A stretch of DNA of 64,000 bases, taken from positions 1 to 64,000 of the IMG/VR virus record IMGVR_UViG_3300021962_006154. The stretch is one strand, 5' to 3'. A program made the position numbers and the translations under genes. This DNA is from a virus. This document shows, in pieces, positions 26,064 through 34,980 of the stretch. Positions within the stretch are counted from its first letter, which is position 1. Each line of letters begins with the position of its first letter. The notes under the pieces are model-generated. The model saw nothing but the letters and a program-made list of their open reading frames with translations. It did not search any database and had not been told where the DNA came from.

Positions 26064-26938
26064 TCTTCTAGTATTTTATTTGAAATGGTCACCCACTCTG
26101 GAAACAATTGAACAGTTGTTTTCATACACTGTTCATGAAATAGCCTATATGCCGGACCATTTCTAGCTTTACGACCATGTTCATACATCATCAGATAATC
26201 GTGGGTGATGCCCGCAAAGTGTTTAAAATACACATCCAGTCTATCAAGCAACAACAACTGTTTTCCATCATCTTGAACAATATCCATCAACTGTGTAGAC
26301 ACCAAATCAAAGTGGTCGTAAAAATGAGGAACTGACATTTCTTCGGTTATAATTTTGTGTTCTTTGTAGAAGTTTTTAACAGCATCTGCGTTAAGATACT
26401 TCAATTGATCATTATCAAATTTTAAACGTTTATTGTAATCAACACCAAATAAATCTTTGACACGTTGATCTACAGTAGCACCAAAATTAAGATATTTTAT
26501 TTGTGACATCAATGACTTCTTACACCCCCAAAAAGATGGCCACATTCTTATACCAGTAAGATTGTGTTCTATCACCGAAAATAGTGAATAGTCTACATTC
26601 AACATGATATTCACTATCTTTTCCCAGTCACCAATAAAATCAGGCTCCATACTAAAAATATAGTCACCTGTTGATCGTTTGAGAACTTCATGAACCGCTT
26701 CGTCACGCCAGTCTGAATTTAATGCTCCAGACATTCTGGAGTATATAATCTCACACTTATCTTTTAAGTCATTTTCAATGAAGTTGGTATAGGGTCTCCA
26801 ATTTTCATTAAAATCTTGCGAGTAAGAAAACACATAAAATACTTTGTTGAATCTTGTATAATACTTGTGAATAAAGTCTCTTATAAGAGGACTATCAAAC
26901 GTCGGATTAGATATAACAAATAAATCAACTTTGTTCAT
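26060..26938 (-). CDS. Glycosyltransferase-like protein
   Basis: This 292-residue protein begins VDLFVISNPTFDSPLIRDFI. It has a GT2-like acidic motif in TGDYIFSMEPDFIGDWEKIV and a conserved-looking GIRMWPSFWGCKKSLM segment. The DWRDEAVHEVLKRSTGDYIF stretch resembles the helix before the DxD strand in GT-A enzymes. The C-terminal third is helical with many aromatics. The assignment to glycosyltransferases rests on this layout and on its location inside a run of transferases. It overlaps both neighbours by four bases. Confidence 0.55.
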   Translation of the reverse strand: MNKVDLFVISNPTFDSPLIRDFIHKYYTRFNKVFYVFSYSQDFNENWRPYTNFIENDLKDKCEIIYSRMSGALNSDWRDEAVHEVLKRSTGDYIFSMEPDFIGDWEKIVNIMLNVDYSLFSVIEHNLTGIRMWPSFWGCKKSLMSQIKYLNFGATVDQRVKDLFGVDYNKRLKFDNDQLKYLNADAVKNFYKEHKIITEEMSVPHFYDHFDLVSTQLMDIVQDDGKQLLLLDRLDVYFKHFAGITHDYLMMYEHGRKARNGPAYRLFHEQCMKTTVQLFPEWVTISNKILEE

Positions 26939-28140
26939 AGTATCATTTTAGCAATAGTTCGATATTTGTCAATATCAATTTTTCCATCGGTCAATCCATT
27001 GATATTGTATGCTTTCAGTATAGCTTCCATATCATTCTCAGTTTCGTATGTGTTTATGGTTCTGTTTAAATTCTCTTGATAAATGTCGTAGTATTCAAAA
27101 TCTTTTGGATTTTTGATTGCATTCAACATCTCTCGCATCAACAAACATCTACGATACGGTTCTACGATAGACAGATTGTTATGGTTAGAACCTTCTTGTG
27201 ACTTCTGTGCATACATTGCCTTCATGTATGAATGTTCTTCATATTCACCTTTGAATGGTTTCCAGAACTTGTTTGAAATGAATGTAGATAAAGAACCAAC
27301 GTGGAAGTCCATCGATGTTGGTATCACTTTATCCAATAGTTCGTTATCATGTAGACTAGAATGATATGTTCTATACAAGTGATCCACAGGGTAAGCATGT
27401 TCTGAAGTAAACAACTTTTCTGGTGTATTAGACAATAATTTTACCTTTTTGACTTCTGGATTACCATACAATTCATAAGCATAACTTACGAATGTATCAC
27501 CACTACATTCTCTGTCCAAAGTTACTTGTTCGTCTCCGATTTTAATAACAGACCCAGCAGGCCAAGTTTTGGAATAAAATTCTCTTGACGATTTTACCAA
27601 CAAATTTTTCTTGGTCAAAAAGAAAGTTGGCCAAAAACTTATAGCAGAATCGTCTGGAGCTAACGTTGTATCTATTTGAAGATTTGGTCTACGTTTTACC
27701 AAAGGCAAAAGTGTATCCAACAAATATGGAGTTGCTGATCCTCGACCAACACCTAAGACATCATATCCTTTATCAAAATACTCGTTGATGTTTTCTGTGA
27801 CAAACTTTGGATTGATGATAAAGTCATCTTCTTCCATCAACAATACATTATCTCGGATATCAGGCTCATACTTGTTTAACAATAGATCAATATTGAGTCC
27901 GTGTTGCGCAACCAGATATTCACTATTGTCACGTAGGTTAGGAAACTTTCTATACAGTCTGGTGAGATAATTCTGAATAAAAATGAACTCCATTCTGTTC
28001 AATCGACCCATACAATCGACCGATACAAATATGTTGTCGAAGTGATGACTATACTTTTGCAAGTTAGTCATCCAACAATACATCAGTAGTGGTTCGCCAG
28101 TTGCAGGTAACAGTAGGGAGATTTTTTTGTCGTTGTTCAT
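26935..28140 (-). CDS. GT2-like glycosyltransferase
   Basis: This 401-residue protein starts KKISLLLPATGEPLLMYCWMTNL, typical of GT2 enzymes. VLLMEEDDFIINPKFV provides the metal-binding acidic cluster. An extended region with SGDTFVSYAYELYG and a C-terminal helical tail of about 130 residues follow. The tail is longer than needed for catalysis and may contact the acceptor or partner proteins. Four-base overlaps join it to both neighbouring transferases. Donor and acceptor are unknown. Confidence 0.7.
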   Translation of the reverse strand: MNNDKKISLLLPATGEPLLMYCWMTNLQKYSHHFDNIFVSVDCMGRLNRMEFIFIQNYLTRLYRKFPNLRDNSEYLVAQHGLNIDLLLNKYEPDIRDNVLLMEEDDFIINPKFVTENINEYFDKGYDVLGVGRGSATPYLLDTLLPLVKRRPNLQIDTTLAPDDSAISFWPTFFLTKKNLLVKSSREFYSKTWPAGSVIKIGDEQVTLDRECSGDTFVSYAYELYGNPEVKKVKLLSNTPEKLFTSEHAYPVDHLYRTYHSSLHDNELLDKVIPTSMDFHVGSLSTFISNKFWKPFKGEYEEHSYMKAMYAQKSQEGSNHNNLSIVEPYRRCLLMREMLNAIKNPKDFEYYDIYQENLNRTINTYETENDMEAILKAYNINGLTDGKIDIDKYRTIAKMIL

Positions 28141-29132
28141 ACTAGATTTGCCAAAAATGACTTAATTTGAAGAAACTCATAATCAAAATCACTGACTTGT
28201 TTAAACTTCTTCATAACATAATTACTAACTTCTTCGTAGTTTTCTGTCATTTCTCTGATTTTGAATTCAATTTCTTTTTGAGTCTTACCATTCACATCAA
28301 TAACAGTTTTACCATCTTCAAACATTAATGACGCAGTATTACCAATCCAACCATTCCAATCCACACCCATGTGCGTAGAATCTACGATCACAGGCTTACC
28401 ACAAGCAAATGCGTTGTGAACATTATGTCCATAACCTTCATCTACAACCTTACAGTGAAACAAGAAGCCAAGGTTTTTGATAAAATTAGACATTTCATCT
28501 TCACCGTTTGGAATATATCCGTCTCTATTACCCGCACCATGTGCTTTGAATGTATAGTCCGGCATAGCTTTTTCAAGACCATAAAACAATTCAGGCATTT
28601 GCATAAAATGTTGAAGGTTAGCTATTGACTTTCTATTACAATCTAACTTTTGGGTAAACTTGGTTGTGTCAAATTCTTGATGATAAAACACCTTGTTCTT
28701 ACATGGGTAGTTTACATAACATGGCCATGAACTAGACAATAAGTTTTCAAATTGTGTAGGTTGACACCATAGTGGAATGTTATTGCCTATTTGAAAGATC
28801 AACTTACATTTTAGGTTGTAGTGTTTGATCAATGTTTGCCAAGTGATATAGTTTTCAAGCAAAGTGCATACAACAATATCATATTCATTGTTCTTGAACT
28901 TTTCAAAACTGCCACCACCTAGTTTAGGCATGTATTGTTTAAAATATGCATTATCGAATTCGGGATGTATTGTATAAGACCCAACTTCTGGTGCATATGA
29001 ACTATACAATGATCCTTCAAAATACCAATCCCAACCACTAGGAATTTCCAATTCGTAGTTAAGTCGTTGACTGAATAAAATGTAAATGGATCTAAGTAAA
29101 GATAAATGGTGGTAATCAGCTAAAACTTTCAT
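28137..29132 (-). CDS. GT-B glycosyltransferase (paired copy 1)
   Basis: This 331-residue protein begins MKVLADYHHLSLLRSIYILFSQRL, an N-terminal GT-B strand and helix. The C-terminal donor domain reads YTFKAHGAGNRDGYIPN, then LGFLFHCKVVDEGYGHNVHNAFACGKPVIVDSTHMG. It is paralogous to the next gene upstream, which shares DxHHxxLxxS, the GxGNRDG loop, GYGxNVHxxxAxG and DSxHM in the same order. It overlaps both neighbours by four bases. The sugar is unknown. Confidence 0.72.
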   Translation of the reverse strand: MKVLADYHHLSLLRSIYILFSQRLNYELEIPSGWDWYFEGSLYSSYAPEVGSYTIHPEFDNAYFKQYMPKLGGGSFEKFKNNEYDIVVCTLLENYITWQTLIKHYNLKCKLIFQIGNNIPLWCQPTQFENLLSSSWPCYVNYPCKNKVFYHQEFDTTKFTQKLDCNRKSIANLQHFMQMPELFYGLEKAMPDYTFKAHGAGNRDGYIPNGEDEMSNFIKNLGFLFHCKVVDEGYGHNVHNAFACGKPVIVDSTHMGVDWNGWIGNTASLMFEDGKTVIDVNGKTQKEIEFKIREMTENYEEVSNYVMKKFKQVSDFDYEFLQIKSFLANLV

Positions 29133-30286
29133 ATTAGTCTTTCAATAAATACACGAATCTTTTGGTATTCTTCATCAAAGTCCACAACTTCTTTGAATTT
29201 ATTTATGACGTTTTCTTGCATGGTCGGATAGTTATCGGCACACCACTTCAATCTGTTTACCACACTGTCGTAGTTATACTTACCCCAATCAACAAATGTT
29301 GGTTTGGTTCCATAATTCTCAGTGTCCAATAATAGTTGCGACGTAAACCATTCTTCTGGATTTCCCGCGCTGGTCATGTGACTGCTGTCTGTAATCAAAA
29401 TACTACCAACAGCATAAGTTTGGTGAACGTTGTATCCATAACCGTCACCCACAGGCTTAACGTGATACACAAATCCAGATTCATTCATCACTCTAGCAAT
29501 GTCATAATCTGTCTTTAGTTCGCCATCTCTATTACCAACACCATACGCTTTGATAGTCCAATCTGGTAAACGACGTTCAAGTTCATATAACCCACCAAGA
29601 GTATTACAGTTATGACGTATGTTACTAATACTCTTGATGTTTTTGATACTATTGTTATTCTTAAAGATGTTCAGATCAAATTCTGGATGGAAGAAAACCA
29701 TGTTACATTTCTTGCCATTACGTCTGTTCTGGAATATCTTGTGCATACCCTTATACAAGTCCTTCTTTTGGAATTTCTTGTAAAGAGATGTCATGGTCAA
29801 CCCATGTATATCTTCACCCGAAACAAATGTATATGTTGTTGAATTCAAGAAGTTGGGAACGTTGGTGTTGATGTTACCCCAATTGTTACCCGCTTCAAAA
29901 ATAAACTTGGCTTGAGGTTGATGATCCTTCAACAACTTCATATAAAGAGGAATGTGCGCTGGAACAGTAGCAATAATGATGTCGAACTTAGTTTTACAGA
30001 ACGTTTCAAAGTCCATACCTTTATATGGCAATTTACCATCATTAGACTTTACCAACACTGTTCCATCTTCATTATCTGTAAATTCTTGTAGACCATCATT
30101 ACCAAATTGGTTTATCAAGAATTGTTCCGCAACACTGTCAATATTTGCATCAACAATTCTCCAGTATCCTTGTTTGTAATAATCCATTCCATAAGGAACA
30201 TACAGTTCGGCACCCATTCTTTTTTCGAATAGGTGACACATTGAGTTAACTAAATCACGATGGTGAAAATCACAAAATACTTTCAT
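29129..30286 (-). CDS. GT-B glycosyltransferase (paired copy 2)
   Basis: This 385-residue paralogue of the gene at 28137 starts MKVFCDFHHRDLVNSMCHLFEKRM. Its donor domain has WTIKAYGVGNRDGELK, then SGFVYHVKPVGDGYGYNVHQTYAVGSILITDSSHMTSAG. It is about 50 residues longer, mainly through inserts in the first domain. GYGxNVH in place of the usual ExxG signature sets this pair apart from the GT4 enzymes nearby. It is linked by ATGA overlaps to the genes on both sides. Confidence 0.72.
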   Translation of the reverse strand: MKVFCDFHHRDLVNSMCHLFEKRMGAELYVPYGMDYYKQGYWRIVDANIDSVAEQFLINQFGNDGLQEFTDNEDGTVLVKSNDGKLPYKGMDFETFCKTKFDIIIATVPAHIPLYMKLLKDHQPQAKFIFEAGNNWGNINTNVPNFLNSTTYTFVSGEDIHGLTMTSLYKKFQKKDLYKGMHKIFQNRRNGKKCNMVFFHPEFDLNIFKNNNSIKNIKSISNIRHNCNTLGGLYELERRLPDWTIKAYGVGNRDGELKTDYDIARVMNESGFVYHVKPVGDGYGYNVHQTYAVGSILITDSSHMTSAGNPEEWFTSQLLLDTENYGTKPTFVDWGKYNYDSVVNRLKWCADNYPTMQENVINKFKEVVDFDEEYQKIRVFIERLI

Positions 30287-31320
30287 AGTTTGTCAAAAAA
30301 TGCTTTCCATTGAGGTTTGATAGATTCTGCATCAAAATATTCAATAGCAGCTTTTCTACCATTCTCACTGATCTTCTTTCTAAAATTTGTATCGGTCATT
30401 ATTTCACGAATACATTCCTTGAGTTCAGCAACATTGTTGCAACAGAATCCGTTTTCTCCGTGTTTGATCAACTTGTTAACTTCGTATGGGAACTTACCAA
30501 CTTTGCTAGCGAGTTCATCACCGAGAGCAACAACTGGAATTCCACTCATCCAGGCTTCCATGAAATTTAATGTATAAGATGCTGGCCAGGTTCCACTATA
30601 CAAATAGACTTTGTTCTTTGATAGTTCAACCAACTGATCCTTGTAGTCCAATTCACCACAGTCCATAGGAGCAGCTTGATTGCCTGGTCCAAACAACTTG
30701 AAATTGAAATCTTTTGCAACATGACGAATCAAATCGTATCTGCAATGATCACCTCTACCAACCACGTTCTGACCAAACGTCATCACATAATTTTGATCGC
30801 CAACATATGGTAGATAATCGTTCTTATACTTGGCAAATCGAATCATCGCATCTTCACCACAGTAATTACCCAGTTCACGTTCACTTGGACTATAACGAAC
30901 AATCTTCAGACCTTCAGCACGATACTTTTGCATCTTGGCTTCAACATCAGCAGTAGATTGTCCAATAGTTCTCCAGATAACATTCTTGTGTTTGATACGA
31001 TCCCAGTTTTGTTCAATGAATCTAGGAAGATGCATGATCATGATTGTGTCAAATGAATCAATCATGGCATCAGTCAACAAGTTATTGTATTGTTCTGGCT
31101 TAACGTCTGGATTATGTGAATTGACATGACACATATCGTAAAACTTCTGGAGATAATCTGGCTTATCTTCAATATTCAGAGGTGGTCTTCTATTTACTAC
31201 CGGCGTTTTTGGACGGTGATATGCGTCATTGGTAAATACATCATAACCTAATTCATGAAGAAGTCGGAGTTCGTCATATTCCAACACACAGTGACAACAG
31301 AGATATAGTAATTTTTTCAT
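30283..31320 (-). CDS. GT4-like glycosyltransferase
   Basis: This GT-B protein of about 345 residues has a C-terminal domain containing KVYLYSGTWPASYTLNFMEAWMSGIPVVALGDELAS, with the conserved Glu and Gly-Ile-Pro-Val-Val of GT4 enzymes. HGENGFCCNNVAELKECI, a typical GT4 closing motif, follows. I choose the ATG at 31320 (MKKLLYLCCHCVLEYDEL), which follows the upstream stop by four bases. The frame is open further up to 31419, but only inside the preceding gene. Donor and acceptor are unknown. Confidence 0.8.
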   Translation of the reverse strand: MKKLLYLCCHCVLEYDELRLLHELGYDVFTNDAYHRPKTPVVNRRPPLNIEDKPDYLQKFYDMCHVNSHNPDVKPEQYNNLLTDAMIDSFDTIMIMHLPRFIEQNWDRIKHKNVIWRTIGQSTADVEAKMQKYRAEGLKIVRYSPSERELGNYCGEDAMIRFAKYKNDYLPYVGDQNYVMTFGQNVVGRGDHCRYDLIRHVAKDFNFKLFGPGNQAAPMDCGELDYKDQLVELSKNKVYLYSGTWPASYTLNFMEAWMSGIPVVALGDELASKVGKFPYEVNKLIKHGENGFCCNNVAELKECIREIMTDTNFRKKISENGRKAAIEYFDAESIKPQWKAFFDKL

Positions 31321-31324
31321 TATT

Positions 31325-31750
31325 TTACAGGCAAGATAGACTTGGATGTTCACACACTTGAGCAAAGCACAGACCCAGTGAACGAGTGTCATTCTCTGGC
31401 ATATACGAATCTGTCTCAATAGTCAAGTCTTTAGTGCCAACACAGTTAATTATAAATATGTATGGTTTGTTTGGAGTCAACTTTTGTTTGAAGTTAATAC
31501 GGTCATTGTATATACGAACTTCTCGACCTACTGGACATGTGAATTTAACTCTTAATGCTGATATATTTTCGTATGTGATTGTAGTTTTTGGAAAAGACCA
31601 TCTGAACTTGTTGCCATCCAAGTCTTTTTCAACTTCGTGCCAGTCAGTTCCACTCAAGGACAATGTGCTAGCACTATTGAATGATTTGACACTCAAAATA
31701 TTCTTGAGTCTATTCCAAAATGATTGATTGATTATAATTGCGTCATCCAT
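31325..31750 (-). CDS. Stand-alone beta-sandwich module of glycosyltransferase clusters (copy 1)
   Basis: This 141-residue protein has no catalytic motif. It shares an ordered set of landmarks with the protein at 33178 and with the middle of the 883-residue transferase at 42116. These are a W near the start (DWHEVEKD), RWS (KFRWSFPKT), CPVGREV, a strand-rich middle and a terminal NDTRSLG. I infer a beta-sandwich glycan-binding or targeting domain that acts with the GT4 enzyme encoded just upstream at 31758. The domain name is not known to me. Confidence 0.55.
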   Translation of the reverse strand: MDDAIIINQSFWNRLKNILSVKSFNSASTLSLSGTDWHEVEKDLDGNKFRWSFPKTTITYENISALRVKFTCPVGREVRIYNDRINFKQKLTPNKPYIFIINCVGTKDLTIETDSYMPENDTRSLGLCFAQVCEHPSLSCL

Positions 31751-31757
31751 AACTTTT

Positions 31758-33176
31758 TTATTTCACTTTTGATTCCATTAAAGCATAAGTATGTTCCAAA
31801 TCTGGGTATGCCCATTCTTGGTCACTAGTATAATTAGCACTGAACGTTTCCATACCTTGAATTGATCCAATTTTATATTTTACCAATCCAGGATGGTCTT
31901 TGCCAAGAAAGTCGATGTGACCACTATATCCAGTAGCAATAACATCCTTTTTAAGATGAAATGCTTCAAAGATAGTCAATCCAAATCCTTCTGACTTAGT
32001 AAGACTTACATAACAGTCACCAAAACTGTGCAAACTTAACATTTCACGTTCGTTAAGATTCATCAACAACAAGTGAACACTTTTACCGATTTTATCAGTC
32101 AATACACTCAACTTGTTAACGATATAATTAATGTTGTTTAGAGTATAATCTTTATAGTGAACCTTTAAAAGAAGTTGGGTATTAGGATACTTATTATTTA
32201 ACTTGTCAAATACCTTAACCAACTCTTCAATACTCTTACGTGCGGTCAACTCACCAATGCTATAAAATGTATATTTGGTCTTGCTTAGTTCAGTTCCGAA
32301 ACAGTCGGTAATATTAATCTTACTCTTATCCAAGAGTTTTTGATCAAACCATACGTGAGGCACAACTTCTACTTTGGATTTGACACCACATTTTTCATAA
32401 ACCTCTTTGTTGTATACAGACGGAACCCATACCTCAGGTATCATGTTAATACAATCAACCCACTTAGAAGGTAACTTACTACTTTCCCAAGCACAATATC
32501 CCACAACACGTTTGTATTTAGAACATTCATACTTTCTTATGAACTCGGGCCACAAATCGGGAGTCGAATGTAACGTAATTTGATCTTTACCAGGCAAAGA
32601 TCGATTCATTGCGCTTTCAGCAAGAGCATTGACGTAGTTTGTGGTATCGAGTTTACTACTATCAAACCGTAACGTGTGCCAACAAATTGGAACACCTTTT
32701 GTAACATATTCTGCGATGTAACCTTTAGCTGCGGTAGCATAACCACTTGTTCCATACTGACCAACGTAATATACCGAGTCCACGATGTCCAATTCGATAT
32801 TTGATCGATTGAACAACTTGATTAGACTGATCTTCTTGAGGGTCTCTTTACGAGGAAAATCATATTTTGGATATACGATAATATTACAAAAAATCTTTTC
32901 CTTTTCAAATACATTCAGCGTTCTATTGACTACAAACCTTAAGAACTTATTTTCTTCGAAACTACTATTGACAAATACAAACGTTTTGCCAAGTTTCTTG
33001 ATCAATTCATTATAGATACCAATACCATTCAAAGCATCCATATCATCGATCAAATATAGTTCAATGTCTTTTTCAGACTTCAAACTATCAAGAACAGTTT
33101 TATCTTTGGATATCAACACCAAAGAATTACTACGTTCTCGTAAGAAATCAATACTGTTCTGATTGTATTTCTCCAT
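31758..33176 (-). CDS. GT4-like glycosyltransferase
   Basis: This 472-residue GT-B enzyme has an extra N-terminal domain of about 130 residues. The first Rossmann domain opens YYVGQYGTSGYATAAKGYIAEYV. The donor domain has FYSIGELTARKSIEELVKVF and YVSLTKSEGFGLTIFEAFHLKKDVIATGYSGHIDFLG, carrying the ExFGxxxxE signature of GT4. The N-terminal half of its GT region is clearly related to the 883-residue protein at 42116 (GxSGYAxAAKGYI, then PDxW). It is flanked on both sides by small beta modules that share landmarks with the central domain of that larger protein. Confidence 0.85.
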   Translation of the reverse strand: MEKYNQNSIDFLRERSNSLVLISKDKTVLDSLKSEKDIELYLIDDMDALNGIGIYNELIKKLGKTFVFVNSSFEENKFLRFVVNRTLNVFEKEKIFCNIIVYPKYDFPRKETLKKISLIKLFNRSNIELDIVDSVYYVGQYGTSGYATAAKGYIAEYVTKGVPICWHTLRFDSSKLDTTNYVNALAESAMNRSLPGKDQITLHSTPDLWPEFIRKYECSKYKRVVGYCAWESSKLPSKWVDCINMIPEVWVPSVYNKEVYEKCGVKSKVEVVPHVWFDQKLLDKSKINITDCFGTELSKTKYTFYSIGELTARKSIEELVKVFDKLNNKYPNTQLLLKVHYKDYTLNNINYIVNKLSVLTDKIGKSVHLLLMNLNEREMLSLHSFGDCYVSLTKSEGFGLTIFEAFHLKKDVIATGYSGHIDFLGKDHPGLVKYKIGSIQGMETFSANYTSDQEWAYPDLEHTYALMESKVK

Positions 33177-33177
33177 A

Positions 33178-33612
33178 TTAGTTCAATACCAATGTATCTT
33201 CAGAAGTGATAGAATAATATTGAGCACCAAGTGAACGTGTGTCGTTATCTGGATTAAATGGATCTATTCTGATGGAGATTTCATTTGCATCATACGTAGA
33301 TACAATTACCTTGTATTCTTCCCCTGGTGCCAACTTGATAGTGTGGTCTACCTCTTTTGATTTGAAAGTCATTTCTCGACCAATTGGATCAGAAAAAACA
33401 AATACAACCTTGTCTACGTTTTGAATATTAACCTTTGTTAGTGGATGAGACCACCTAAATGGTTTGTCATTTGCTTGTTCAAGACCATACCACAGATCAG
33501 ACTCTCTTTGAATTTTTGGTTCGGTCTTGATTCTAGATAACTTTTTTGTCAACTTCTTGAGAGCCGAAACATACTTTAAATAAAACGGTTGTTGTATTGT
33601 AATAACTTTCAT
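33178..33612 (-). CDS. Stand-alone beta-sandwich module of glycosyltransferase clusters (copy 2)
   Basis: This 144-residue protein has a basic helical N-terminus (about 35 residues) followed by the module described for 31325. Its landmarks are DLWYGLEQ, then PFRWSHPLTKV, then DPIGREM, a strand-rich segment and DNDTRSLGAQYY. It is the first gene of the long leftward run and ends one base before the GT4 gene. No enzyme motif is present. Glycan or partner binding is inferred from the repeated association with GT-B proteins. Confidence 0.55.
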   Translation of the reverse strand: MKVITIQQPFYLKYVSALKKLTKKLSRIKTEPKIQRESDLWYGLEQANDKPFRWSHPLTKVNIQNVDKVVFVFSDPIGREMTFKSKEVDHTIKLAPGEEYKVIVSTYDANEISIRIDPFNPDNDTRSLGAQYYSITSEDTLVLN

Positions 33613-33722
33613 ATTAGTTTAGATTCAATCATACCATAACTAGACGACATGTCAATTTGATGAATTATTATATTTTGGATATAGTTGTTTTGGAATTTGA
33701 CTTTCAAATATATATTGTAAAA

Positions 33723-34193
33723 ATGAAATTCATTAGTCATAGAGGAAACTTACAGGGTCGTCATAAGATCAACGAAAACGTTCCATCCGTTATCGAAAAC
33801 GTGATATCAGAGGGATATGATGTCGAAATTGATATTTGGTGTAAAGATGATGTATTATATTTAGGTCACGATGAACCCGTGTGGAAAATTAATGACCAGT
33901 TTTTGAAAAAACATTATACAAGATTACTGATCCACTGTAAAGATGATGCTTCATTGTTCAAATTGAGTTCATTACCAGTATTGGACATATTCAGTCACAC
34001 CAATGATAAATTTACACTATCTAGTAAAGGAAAAATTCTAATAAATCCGCACACAGTTACTACTTATAGAAAAGGCATATTAATGATGCCAGAAATGTCA
34101 AACTATACTGTCGATGAAATTTTACAGTTTGATGGCATAATAAGTGACAACATTAAATTTTATGAAGATTGTTATAACACTTTCGGGAAATAG
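33723..34193 (+). CDS. PI-PLC/GDPD-like phosphodiesterase domain protein
   Basis: This 156-residue protein carries the core residues of the glycerophosphodiester phosphodiesterase/PI-PLC superfamily: FISHRGN with H6 and R7, VEIDIW with E35 and D37, and LGHDEP with H49. LLIHCK and a closing DGIISDN follow. It is shorter than typical GDPD enzymes (about 230-250), so only part of the barrel is present or this is a compact subfamily. I use the ATG at 33723, since the frame upstream is not protein-like. Its end overlaps the nucleotidyltransferase by 32 bases. It might act on a phosphodiester-linked glycan intermediate (inference). Confidence 0.7.
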   Translation: MKFISHRGNLQGRHKINENVPSVIENVISEGYDVEIDIWCKDDVLYLGHDEPVWKINDQFLKKHYTRLLIHCKDDASLFKLSSLPVLDIFSHTNDKFTLSSKGKILINPHTVTTYRKGILMMPEMSNYTVDEILQFDGIISDNIKFYEDCYNTFGK

Positions 34194-34980
34194 TGAACGT
34201 TTTACATCAAAGGGATATCCAATTAAGGCTTTGATAAAGATCGAGGGTAAAAAGATATTGGATTATGTGTTGGACATGTTTCCCACCGTAGAAGACAAAG
34301 ACTTTATATTCATTGTCAGAAAAGATGATTTGTCAGCTAACGCTATTGAAAGGGCCATATTAGAATCCAAGGTGTCAAAGATTGTAGCTATCGACAAAAA
34401 TACACTGGGTCCTGTATATTCGATTTCAAATGCTTTTGACAACATCCCCGATGACGAAGAAGTAATTGTAAGCTATTGTGATCTCACACAAAATTGGGAC
34501 TTTACAGATTTTCTTAAACACTGTCGAGAATCAAATTCAGATGGTGTTGTTGTGACTCACACTGGTTTTGTGCCACATAAATTGTATAACAAGTCATTTG
34601 CATTTCTCACGGTGGATGAAAAGGGTTTTGTATCGTATGTGCATGAAAAGAAACCCATGGAATTAGTAAAACCAAATGAACCAGCATCAAATGGTATCTA
34701 TTACTTTAAGACTGGTAAATTGATGAAACACTATTTCAATCGTCTAATGAATGAAAAGATTTGCGTCAATGGTGAATACTATGTTACTGTTCCTTACAAC
34801 CTAATGATTCAAGATGGACTAAAAGTAACCCAATATGATGCCACAAAATACGCATGTCTTGGAACTCCAGTCGATGTCGAATGTTTTAGATCATGGAAAT
34901 ATATTATTGAAAACAACAATGTTAACGAAAGTAACATTGTGGATGTATACAAGTTTTGGAAAAACTACTTTTCCAACTAA
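34162..34980 (+). CDS. Sugar nucleotidyltransferase-like protein
   Basis: This 272-residue protein has the NTP_transferase fold. The N-terminal strand IVITLSGNSERFTSKGYPIKALIKIEGKKIL is a variant of the GxGxR...PK signature, with GNSERF and a Lys in IKALI. VIVSYCDLTQNWDF holds the catalytic acidic residue, and SNGIYYFKTGKLM matches the sugar-binding region. I use the ATG at 34162 (MKIVITLSG). It would activate a sugar or cyclitol phosphate to an NDP form. It is convergent with a second nucleotidyltransferase and lies next to the cyclase cassette. Confidence 0.75.
   Translation: MKIVITLSGNSERFTSKGYPIKALIKIEGKKILDYVLDMFPTVEDKDFIFIVRKDDLSANAIERAILESKVSKIVAIDKNTLGPVYSISNAFDNIPDDEEVIVSYCDLTQNWDFTDFLKHCRESNSDGVVVTHTGFVPHKLYNKSFAFLTVDEKGFVSYVHEKKPMELVKPNEPASNGIYYFKTGKLMKHYFNRLMNEKICVNGEYYVTVPYNLMIQDGLKVTQYDATKYACLGTPVDVECFRSWKYIIENNNVNESNIVDVYKFWKNYFSN

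Noticed and set aside
31321-31419. N-terminal extension of the GT4 gene at 30283
   Set aside because: It would lie inside the upstream gene. The ATG at 31320 gives a typical GT-B first strand.
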